Shown: in pieces, positions 47,440 to 54,804 of the stretch
How positions within the stretch are numbered: the first letter of the stretch is position 1
Layout: each line of letters begins with the position of its first letter
Origin: Micromonospora haikouensis
GTDB lineage: Bacteria > Actinomycetota > Actinomycetes > Mycobacteriales > Micromonosporaceae
DNA length: 64,000 nucleotides
Direction of reading: 5' to 3'
NCBI RefSeq assembly: GCF_900091595.1
Contig: NZ_FMCW01000011.1
Span: 124,001-188,000 of the forward strand
Made by a program: the position numbers and the translations under genes
Notes under the pieces: generated by a model
Database searches by the model: none
Told to the model about the DNA's origin: nothing
What the model saw: the letters and a program-made list of their open reading frames with translations, nothing else

Positions 47440-48702
47440 TCAGCTCAGGCGTTCGAGGACCATGGCCATGCCCTGGCCGCCGCCGACGCACATCGTCTCC
47501 AGGCCGATGCTCTTGTCGTGCCACTGGAGCGCGTTGAGCAGCGTGCCGGTGATCCGGGCGCCGGTCATGCCGAACGGATGGCCGACGGCGATCGCCCCGC
47601 CCATCACGTTCAGCTTCTCCTCGTCGATGCCGAGCTGCCGGTAGGAGGGGATGACCTGGGCGGCGAACGCCTCGTTGATCTCGACCAGGTCGACGTCGTC
47701 GATGGTCATCCCGGCGCGGCGCAGGGCCTGCTTCGACGCCTCCACCGGCCCGAGGCCCATGATCTCGGGGGAGAGGGCGGTGACGCCGGTGGAGACGATC
47801 CGCGCCAGCGGGGTGAGGCCGAGGTCCCGGGCCCGCTGGGCGCTCATGATCACCACGGCGGCGGCCCCGTCGTTGAGCGGGCAGCAGTTGCCGGCGGTGA
47901 TCCGGCCGTCGGGGCGGAACACCGGCTTGAGCCCGGCGACGCCCTCCAGGGTCACCCCGGGACGGGGGCCGTCGTCGGTGTCGACGACGGTGCCGTCGGG
48001 CGTGGTGACCGGGGTGATCTCCCGGGCCCAGAAGCCGTCGGCGATCGCCTTCTCGGCCAGGTTCTGGCTGCGTACGCCGAACGCGTCCATGTCGGCGCGG
48101 CTCACGTCGTACGCCTGGGCCAGGTTCTCGGCGGTCTGCCCCATGGTCAGGTAGATGTCGGGCAGCTCCCCCGTGGAGCGGGGGTCGGCCCAGACCTCCG
48201 CGCCGCCCTCGGCCCGCCGCGCCGAGCGCTCCCGGGCGGCGGCGAAGCGCGGGTTCTCCCAACCGCCGCCGACCAGCGCCTGTGCCTCCGGCGGGAGCGC
48301 GTCGGAGTTGCCGCGCGCGTACCGGGAGACGGTCTCCACCCCGGCGGAGACGAACACGTCGCCCTCGCCGGCCCGGATCGCGTGCATCGCCATCCGGGTG
48401 GTCTGCAGCGACGAGGCGCAGTAGCGGGTGAGCGTGGCGCCGGGCAGGCCGTCGAGGCCCAGCAGGGTGGCGACCACGCGGGCCATGTTGAAGCCCTGCT
48501 CGCCGCCGGGCAGGCCGCACCCGAGGTAGAGGTCGTCGATCTCGGTGGGATCGAGCTGGGGGACCTTGTCCAGGGCGGCCCGGACGATGGTGGCGGCGAG
48601 GTCGTCGGGGCGGACGTCGCGCAGGGAACCCTTGTGCGCCCGACCGATGGGGGAGCGGGCGGTGGCGACGATGACGGCGTCGCGGGACGACTCAGTCGGC
48701 AT
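47440..48702 (-). CDS. Thiolase (acetyl-CoA C-acetyltransferase/3-ketoacyl-CoA thiolase)
   Basis: The 420-aa thiolase has the nucleophile Cys in [34 protein letters not shown] with the catalytic His, and the C-terminal Cys motif [11 protein letters not shown]. It cleaves 3-ketoacyl-CoA or condenses acetyl-CoA. The upstream region contains GTTAAC-TTGGC-GGTAAC (about 48710-48726), a possible operator. ATG 48702 lacks a clear ribosome site. Confidence 0.95.
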   Translation of the reverse strand: MPTESSRDAVIVATARSPIGRAHKGSLRDVRPDDLAATIVRAALDKVPQLDPTEIDDLYLGCGLPGGEQGFNMARVVATLLGLDGLPGATLTRYCASSLQTTRMAMHAIRAGEGDVFVSAGVETVSRYARGNSDALPPEAQALVGGGWENPRFAAARERSARRAEGGAEVWADPRSTGELPDIYLTMGQTAENLAQAYDVSRADMDAFGVRSQNLAEKAIADGFWAREITPVTTPDGTVVDTDDGPRPGVTLEGVAGLKPVFRPDGRITAGNCCPLNDGAAAVVIMSAQRARDLGLTPLARIVSTGVTALSPEIMGLGPVEASKQALRRAGMTIDDVDLVEINEAFAAQVIPSYRQLGIDEEKLNVMGGAIAVGHPFGMTGARITGTLLNALQWHDKSIGLETMCVGGGQGMAMVLERLS

Positions 48703-48794
48703 GAACCAACGTTAACTTGGCGGTAACCTACCGGGAAGCGGAGCGACCAGCGGGAAATGTCACCCCGGCCCGCCGCGCACCGGGGCCGGCCCGA

Positions 48795-49625
48795 TCACTG
48801 GCGGGAGGCGACGTTCGCGGCGGCGGCGACGGCCGGGAGCAGGGCGTGCGCCCAGATCCGGTACCCGTCGGCGGACGGGTGGAAGCCGTCGTGGCAGAGC
48901 GTGCCGGCGTCGGCCCGGAACACCGGACCGGTCTCCGTGCCCAGGTCGACCACCGTGCCGCCCGCGTCGAGCGCGGCGGCCGTCTGCGCGCGGGCGATCC
49001 GCCGGCCGGACCAGCCGACCAGCTGCCGCAGCGGCGGCGCGATCGCGCGGGCCGCGCCGAGATCCGGGCAGGTGCCGACGACCACCTCGACCTGCGCCTC
49101 GCGCAGCCGCCGCACGGCCGACCCGAGGTAGGCCCCGGCCTCGGCCGGGCTGCGCAGCGCGGTCGCGTCGTTGGCGCCGATCAGGACCACCGCCACGTCG
49201 GGGCGCGGGCCGAGCAGCGCCCGGGCCACCTGGGTGGCCAGGTCGGTGGAGCGGGAGCCGGACACCCCGACGCTGGACAGGTGCACCCGCCGGCCGGCCG
49301 GCCCCTCGGCGAGCAGGTTGGCCAGTTGGCCGCCGACGGTGTCGCCGAGCCGGGCCACCCCGACCCCCAGCGCGGACGAGTCGCCGAGCAGGACCAGCCG
49401 CAGCGGCGGCGCGCCGGCCCGGCCGATCGTGGCGCGCAGGGCCAGGCCCAGCTCGGGCTGCGCGTACGGGCGGTTGCGGGCCAGGAACGCCTCGCCGGCC
49501 AGGACGGCCGCGCCGCCGATCGTCCCGGCGACCAGGGACACCGCCGCCGCCCGGCCCAGCCGGACGGCGAGCTCCGCGCCGAGCCCCCGGTCACCACCAC
49601 CGCGCCTGCCGCCCTGCTCGGTCAT
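48795..49625 (-). CDS. SGNH/GDSL hydrolase (second of tandem pair)
   Basis: The 276-aa protein has an N-terminal membrane/signal segment (AAAVSLVAGTIGGAAVLAG), block I LGDSSALGVG with the nucleophile Ser, block III IGANDAT and block V DGFHPSADGY with the Asp-His pair. It is a likely secreted or membrane-bound esterase/lipase. ATG 49625 overlaps the stop of the upstream paralog (ATGA). Confidence 0.93.
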   Translation of the reverse strand: MTEQGGRRGGGDRGLGAELAVRLGRAAAVSLVAGTIGGAAVLAGEAFLARNRPYAQPELGLALRATIGRAGAPPLRLVLLGDSSALGVGVARLGDTVGGQLANLLAEGPAGRRVHLSSVGVSGSRSTDLATQVARALLGPRPDVAVVLIGANDATALRSPAEAGAYLGSAVRRLREAQVEVVVGTCPDLGAARAIAPPLRQLVGWSGRRIARAQTAAALDAGGTVVDLGTETGPVFRADAGTLCHDGFHPSADGYRIWAHALLPAVAAAANVASRQ

Positions 49626-50710
49626 GGCCGTCCTTCCAGTGTGGGTGAGTCGGCGGTCGGGCCGGCCTGCGGCACCGCGCCGACGCCGAAGAAGGCCCGC
49701 CGACGCAGCTGCGCCCACCGCCCGCCCGGCCCGCGGTCGCGGCCCCGGACCTGGGTGGCGCTGACCTCCGTGCCGGCGTGCCGGGCCGCCTCCTGGGCCG
49801 CCTCCGGCAGCGACCGGACGCCCTCGCCGCGGGCGAGCCCGGTGCGGCGCTCCGGCACCCCGCCGAGCGCGGAGAGCACCGTCGGCAGCAGCGCGGCGGC
49901 GGCCACCGCATACCCCTCTGCGGAGGGATGGAACCGGTCCCAGGCGAACATCCGGGTCGGCTCGGCGACGAAGCGGGGGCCGAGCAGGTCGCCGAGGGAG
50001 ACCGTCCAGCCGCCCGCCTCGACCACCGCCACCGTCTGGGCGGCGGCGAGCTGCCGGCTCCACCGCCGGGCCAGCCAGCGCAGCGGCGGCTGGATCGGCT
50101 GGATCGCCCCGAGGTCGGGGCAGGTGCCGACCACCACCTCGCAGCCGACCCCGCGCAGCGCGCGGACCGCGTCGACCAGGTAGCGCACCGCCAGGGCCGG
50201 CGGGGTGCGGTTGGTGACGTCGTTGCCGCCGATCAGGATCACCGCTACGTCGGGCGACACCTCCAGCGCGGCCTCCACCTGCGGCTTCAAGCCGGGGGAG
50301 ATGGCGCCCACCACGGCGAACCGGTGCAGCCGGACCGGCCGGTGCAGCCGGCGGGACAGCCCGGTGGCCAGCAGCGAGCCGGGCGTCTCCCGGCGGCGGT
50401 GCACGCCGTAGCCGGCGGCGGAGGAGTCGCCGAGGACGACCATGGTCAGCGGCGGGCCGGGGAGCTTCGCGCCGTAGACGCCGTCGCAGCGGGGCGGGGG
50501 CGCCTCGGCCATCGGGATGGTGCGGCGGGCCTGCCGGGCCTGGCCGAGCAGGACGCCCGTCGTCGCCGCGGCGGCCGCCGCGGTGGCGCCCGTGCCGATC
50601 GCCGCGACGCGGGCCACCCGCCGCGCACGCTGCCAGCGTGGGCCGAGCTGCCAGCGCGGAGCGGACTGCTCGCGCGGACCGGCCGGTGCGACGGAACCAG
50701 CGACCCCCAT
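49622..50710 (-). CDS. SGNH/GDSL hydrolase (first of tandem pair)
   Basis: The 362-aa paralog has an N-terminal helix (VAAIGTGATAAAAAATTGVLL), LGDSSAAGYG, IGGNDVT and DRFHPSAEGY. A ~70-residue Arg/Pro-rich tail after the hydrolase domain distinguishes it from the downstream copy. The two align along the whole domain and probably arose by duplication. It is divergent from the DUF1232 gene. Confidence 0.93.
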   Translation of the reverse strand: MGVAGSVAPAGPREQSAPRWQLGPRWQRARRVARVAAIGTGATAAAAAATTGVLLGQARQARRTIPMAEAPPPRCDGVYGAKLPGPPLTMVVLGDSSAAGYGVHRRRETPGSLLATGLSRRLHRPVRLHRFAVVGAISPGLKPQVEAALEVSPDVAVILIGGNDVTNRTPPALAVRYLVDAVRALRGVGCEVVVGTCPDLGAIQPIQPPLRWLARRWSRQLAAAQTVAVVEAGGWTVSLGDLLGPRFVAEPTRMFAWDRFHPSAEGYAVAAAALLPTVLSALGGVPERRTGLARGEGVRSLPEAAQEAARHAGTEVSATQVRGRDRGPGGRWAQLRRRAFFGVGAVPQAGPTADSPTLEGRP

Positions 50711-50839
50711 GCACCGACATTATCGCGCCGGTACGACACGCCGCTGTCGTCGTACTGCCCGGTTTCTGGCTGGGAGGCGACTGTTGCGGGTACCCCTTGC
50801 GGGGACACGGCACGCTGTGGAGTCGGAAGGGGCGTGGAG

Positions 50840-51196
50840 ATGGGGAAGACACTGAAGCGCGGCGCGGCGTTCGCGGCGCTGGCCCGGGCGCTGACCGCCG
50901 GGGCGCGGGGCGGCCCGTCGCTGGGGGCCCGGCTGGCGGCGCTGCCCCGGATGATCCGGGCCACCACCCGCGGCGAGTACGACGGCGGCCTCCGGCTGGC
51001 CCTGATGACCGCGGCGACGGCGTACATCGTCTCGCCGATCGACCTGCTCCCGGAGATCCCGCTGGCGGTCTTCGGCCTGGCCGACGACGCGGTGATGGTG
51101 ACCTGGCTGGCCGGCGCGGTGCTCGCGGAGACCGAGCGGTTCCTGGAATGGGAGGTCCGCCGGGCCTCCGTCATCCCGGGGCATGTGGTGCCCTGA
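50840..51196 (+). CDS. DUF1232 (YkvA-type) membrane protein
   Basis: The 118-aa protein carries the DUF1232 core AYIVSPIDLLPEIPL followed by GLADDAVMVTWLAGA, with two membrane-associated helices. Function is unknown in this widespread family. ATG 50840 is preceded by GGAAGGGG about 10 nt upstream. Confidence 0.88.
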   Translation: MGKTLKRGAAFAALARALTAGARGGPSLGARLAALPRMIRATTRGEYDGGLRLALMTAATAYIVSPIDLLPEIPLAVFGLADDAVMVTWLAGAVLAETERFLEWEVRRASVIPGHVVP

Positions 51197-51271
51197 CGGG
51201 ACGTACCCTGGGCGTCGAATCAACGTCTGCCCGGCCGCCGTCGCCGGCGCCGCAACGAAGGGCACAACGAG

Positions 51272-52642
51272 GTGCACTACTACGACAACGTCGTCGAGAT
51301 GATCGGCAACACCCCGCTGGTGCGGCTGCGCAACGTGACCGAGGGCATCCGGGCCACCGTGTTGGCGAAGGTGGAATACCTCAACCCGGGCGGCTCGGTG
51401 AAGGACCGCATCGCGCTGCGCATGGTCGAGGACGCCGAGGCCGCCGGCATCCTCGGGCCCGGCGGCACGATCGTCGAGCCGACCAGCGGCAACACCGGCG
51501 TCGGCCTGGCCCTGGTGGCGCAGCTCAAGGGCTACCGGTGCGTGTTCGTCTGCCCCGACAAGGTCAGCCAGGACAAGCAGGACGTGCTGCGGGCGTACGG
51601 GGCGGAGGTGGTGGTCTGCCCGACCGCCGTCGCCCCGGAGGACCCGCGCTCCTACTACAACGTCTCCGACCGGCTGGCCCGCGAGATCCCGGGCGCGTGG
51701 AAGCCCGACCAGTACAGCAACCCGGCCAACCCGCGTTCGCACTACGAGACCACCGGCCCCGAGCTGTGGAAGCAGACCGGCGGCCAGCTCACCCACTTCG
51801 TCGCCGGGGTCGGCACAGGCGGCACCATCTCCGGCATCGGTCGCTACCTCAAGGAGGCCTCCGACGGCCGGGTGAAGATCGTCGGGGCGGATCCGGAGGG
51901 CTCCGTCTACTCCGGCGGCACCGGCCGGCCCTACCTCGTGGAGGGGGTCGGCGAGGACTTCTGGCCCACCACGTACGACCGGGACATCGCCGACCGGATC
52001 GTGGAGGTCTCCGACAAGGCGTCGTTCGAGATGACCCGGCGGCTGGCCCGCGAGGAGGGGCTGCTGGTCGGCGGCTCCTGCGGGATGGCCGTGGTCGCCG
52101 CCCTGGAGGTGGCGCGCGAGGCCGGCCCGGACGACGTGATCGTGGTGCTGCTGCCCGACAGCGGCAAGGGCTACCTGTCGAAGATCTTCAACGACTCGTG
52201 GATGGCCCGGTACGGCTTCCTCGACAACTCCGGCACCGAGCCGACCGTCGCCGACGCGCTCGCCGGCAAGCCCGGCGGGCTGCCCGAGCTGGTGCACGTG
52301 CACCCGACCGAGACGGTCCGCGACGCCATCGACTACATGCGCGAGTACGGCGTCTCCCAGCTCCCGGTGCTCAAGGCCGAGCCGCCCGTGGTCACCGGCG
52401 AGGTGGCCGGCTCGGTCGCCGAGAAGGACCTGCTCGACGCCCTGTTCACCGGCCAGGCGCACCTGCACGACACCATCGAGCGGCACACCGCCGACCCGCT
52501 GCCGATGATCGGCGGCGGTCAGCCGGTTAGCGAGGCGGTGGCCCTGCTGGAGAAGTCCGACGCGGCTCTGGTGCTGGTCGACGGGAAGCCCAAGGGGGTG
52601 CTCACCCGGCAGGACCTGCTGGCCCACCTCGGCGCCCGCTGA
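51272..52642 (+). CDS. Cystathionine beta-synthase
   Basis: The 456-aa PLP enzyme has LNPGGSVKDRIA with the PLP Lys, TSGNTG for the phosphate or substrate, GVGTGGTISG and a C-terminal tandem CBS (Bateman) pair (residues about 335-455). It condenses serine and homocysteine to cystathionine; the regulatory domain may bind adenosylmethionine. No heme-binding N-terminal extension is present, as in other bacterial forms. GTG 51272 starts it. Confidence 0.95.
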   Translation: MHYYDNVVEMIGNTPLVRLRNVTEGIRATVLAKVEYLNPGGSVKDRIALRMVEDAEAAGILGPGGTIVEPTSGNTGVGLALVAQLKGYRCVFVCPDKVSQDKQDVLRAYGAEVVVCPTAVAPEDPRSYYNVSDRLAREIPGAWKPDQYSNPANPRSHYETTGPELWKQTGGQLTHFVAGVGTGGTISGIGRYLKEASDGRVKIVGADPEGSVYSGGTGRPYLVEGVGEDFWPTTYDRDIADRIVEVSDKASFEMTRRLAREEGLLVGGSCGMAVVAALEVAREAGPDDVIVVLLPDSGKGYLSKIFNDSWMARYGFLDNSGTEPTVADALAGKPGGLPELVHVHPTETVRDAIDYMREYGVSQLPVLKAEPPVVTGEVAGSVAEKDLLDALFTGQAHLHDTIERHTADPLPMIGGGQPVSEAVALLEKSDAALVLVDGKPKGVLTRQDLLAHLGAR

Positions 52643-52647
52643 CCCTG

Positions 52648-52703
52648 CAAGGAAGGGCACCTTATTAACGCTTTCGGTAGAGGAAGGGCCCCTTGTTAAC
52701 GCC
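52648..52703. repeat. Palindromic repeat family A, copy 5
   Basis: GGAAGGGCACCTTATTAACG with the loop GCTTTCGGTAG is followed by a second GGAAGGGCCCCTTGTTAACG. The right half is in direct rather than inverted orientation, so this copy looks rearranged. It begins 6 bp after the CBS stop. Confidence 0.75.
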
Positions 52704-52708
52704 GCCGC

Positions 52709-52759
52709 CCGGTGCGGAGCGGGCGAGGCCAGCGTTCGGCCCCGCCCGCTCCGCACCGG
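52709..52759. terminator. Perfect 17-bp hairpin after the CBS gene
   Basis: CCGGTGCGGAGCGGGCG (52709-52725) and CGCCCGCTCCGCACCGG (52743-52759) pair perfectly with a 17-nt loop. It is a strong terminator or structured element next to repeat copy 5. Confidence 0.75.
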
Positions 52760-53160
52760 CCTTGGCAGCGTCAGCCGTCGATCACGCGCGACGCCTCGGC
52801 TGGGCCGGAGTCCGCGTGATCGGTGAACGGGGCCGGGCTGGCGACCTCGCGGCGTGGTTCAACCACTGCAGCCCCGCCGGCCGGACATAGATCGAGCGAC
52901 AGTCCACGGCATCTCGCGGCCGTCCGGCTTTCGGCCGTCCGGGCTGGCCCGGATGCACCCCTGACCGCGTTCCGCGCGGGGCTGGTCGACTGAAGGCCCT
53001 TGCCGACACGGTGAAGAGAACTTCCGCGAAGTAGCCCGGCCCCGGCCAACCCGCCACCGGCGGCCTCCGACCGGGTGCAGGGCGGCCACGACGCCACCCA
53101 CGCCAACTTCAACCCGAACGGGTACCGGATCACCGCCTTGACGGTCGGCCGGCTGGACCG
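52760..53160. other. Gene-poor spacer, possible decayed coding remnant
   Basis: Short open frames exist on both strands but none has a ribosome site, family motif or good length. One + frame near 53085-53150 reads GHDATHANFNPNGYRITAL and could be a remnant of a lost gene. I cannot assign it. Confidence 0.4.
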
Positions 53161-53208
53161 GCGCACCGGCGCACCGGCGCACCGGCGCACCGGCGCACCG
53201 GCGCACCG
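53161..53208. repeat. 8-bp tandem repeat, six copies
   Basis: GCGCACCG repeats six times without error. Such an array is prone to slippage and should vary between strains. Confidence 0.95.
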
Positions 53209-53219
53209 GGGGTGAGGGT

Positions 53220-53270
53220 GAGAGGGGAACCCCTCTCTACTGTATGCGTTAACAGGGGGCCCTTCCTTAC
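53220..53270. repeat. Palindromic repeat family A, copy 6
   Basis: GAGAGGGGAACCCCTCTC-like left arm, loop TACTGTATGCGTTAA, right arm CAGGGGGCCCTTCCTT. The right arm and loop match other copies; the left arm has its own compensating changes. It ends 15 bp before the stop of the next minus-strand gene. Confidence 0.75.
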
Positions 53271-53284
53271 CGCTCAGGCGACGG

Positions 53285-54696
53285 TCACGCCGCCCCCCAG
53301 GACCGCAGCGTGTTCATCCACCCCTGGATCTGGCCGACCGAGCCGGTCATCACCCAGCTGTTGAAGCGCTTCTCGCCGGCCCCGACGTTGCCGTGCCGCA
53401 GCACGGTGAACTTCGACGAGGCGATGTCGAACTCGCCGGTGCCGGTGCCGCACCCGCCGCCGATGAACTTGTACATCCGCATCTCCGACACCGAGCCGCC
53501 CTGGCTGGTGTTCGCGCCGTACACGGCCATCGCCTTGCTCAGGTCGGCGTTGGCGATGATCACCCCGCCCCGGTTCGGCGGGGTCCAGGAGAAGTAGCTC
53601 GCGTCGGAGCACTGGCCGAAGTTGGTGCGCTCGGTCAGCGTCTGGCTGACCGCGTCGTAGGTGAAGTAGCGGTTGAACTCGGCCCGTAGGTACGCCGTCG
53701 GGACCTCGATGCCCGGGTAGGTCAGGGCGGGCGAGTTCAGCACGGTCTGGTACCGGGCGACGGGGCCGAGCCCGCCCCAGTCCAGGGTGATGTCCTTGCC
53801 GAGCTGGAAGTCCCGGTAGATCGCCGGGTTCTGCTCGCCGCCGCCGAAGTTCTGCGGGACGAAGTCGATCGGCACGGACCGGGTGGACTGGGTCTTCGAC
53901 GCGGTGTCCGTGTTCAGCGCCAGCAGCGGCGACCCGTGCCGGCGGTACGCCGGCCAGGCCGGGTTGGACCAGGTGTCGCCGGCCTCGGTCGGGTTGGCCG
54001 TCACCCCGTCGCGGGAGAAGAACAACGACGACTGCAGCTGCCGGCCGTAGTCGAGGTTGTTGATGTACTGGGTGCCGTTGTACGTCCAGTTCCACAGCGC
54101 CCCGCCGGTGACCCGGTTGGACGAGATGGTCACCCCGCCCGCGCTCAGCGACGCCAGCGACGTAGGGGTGTTGAGGTACCGGGGCCACGCGTACCCGTAG
54201 CTGGCCGACTCGTCCCCGTAGCAGGACTTCGCCCCCTCGTTCTGCGACCGGGTGCCGTGGTCGCCGGTGCACCCGTTGAAGGTGCGCAGGTACGGCTGCG
54301 TGCCGGCGGCCTGCGAGGTGTACGGATAGCCGAGGGCGTACTCGGTGCCGAAGCCGGCCTCGCCGGCGGTGCGGGAGTCCATGTGGTCGGAGCCGCCGTT
54401 CCAGTTCGGATTGTGCAGCCGGTAGAGCGCCGACCGCCCGGAGCCCGCGTACTTCGGCACGTAGTGGGTCTGCCCGTCGACGGGGAACTGGTCCCGCTCG
54501 GCGGGGTTGTTGGTGGTCATCAGGTCGGCCGGGAACCGACGGCGACCCGCCACAGCACGTTGGCGATCACCAGGTCGCCCCCGTCGGCGGCCCGCGCGGG
54601 GGCCGCCGGGCCCGACGCCGCCAGCAGTGTGCCGGCCAGCGCCGGCACGAGCGCCAGGGCGACCCGGCGGCGACGCCGGAATCCGAAGCTGTTCAT
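53285..54696 (-). pseudogene. Secreted protein of unknown function, frameshifted near N-terminus
   Basis: ATG 54696 behind GGAGG opens a signal peptide (RRRRRVALALVPALAGTLLA, then APARA-ADGGD) that continues as LVIANVLWRVAVG and then hits a stop at 54520. One extra base at about 54534-54535 (AA to AAA on the + strand) restores GFPADLMTTNNPAERDQFPV and a 470-aa protein to 53285. The body has no family I recognise; it is Asn/Tyr/Trp/Gly-rich and has several Cys, as in secreted enzymes or binding proteins. Its promoter carries the CCGGTAT boxes shared with the glycosidase gene. Confidence 0.8.
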
Positions 54697-54761
54697 CCTG
54701 CCTCCGCAACTCGGCCCCGGCACGACCGGCCGGGCGCCTTCCGGGACGAGGATGTGGGCCC

Positions 54762-54780
54762 CCGGTATAGCGCCGGTATA
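54762..54780 (-). promoter_or_regulatory. SARP-type direct repeat 1
   Basis: CCGGTATA occurs at 54762-54769 and 54773-54780, an exact 11-bp period (TATACCGG-CGC-TATACCGG on the coding strand), 66-84 bp upstream of the secreted gene. SARP regulators bind such heptamer direct repeats. Confidence 0.7.
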
Positions 54781-54804
54781 TCGGGGCGGCGGGCGAACGC
54801 GCCG

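Noticed and set aside
53161..53208. CRISPR-like array
   Set aside because: The units are 8 bp and contiguous with no spacers; it is a simple tandem repeat.
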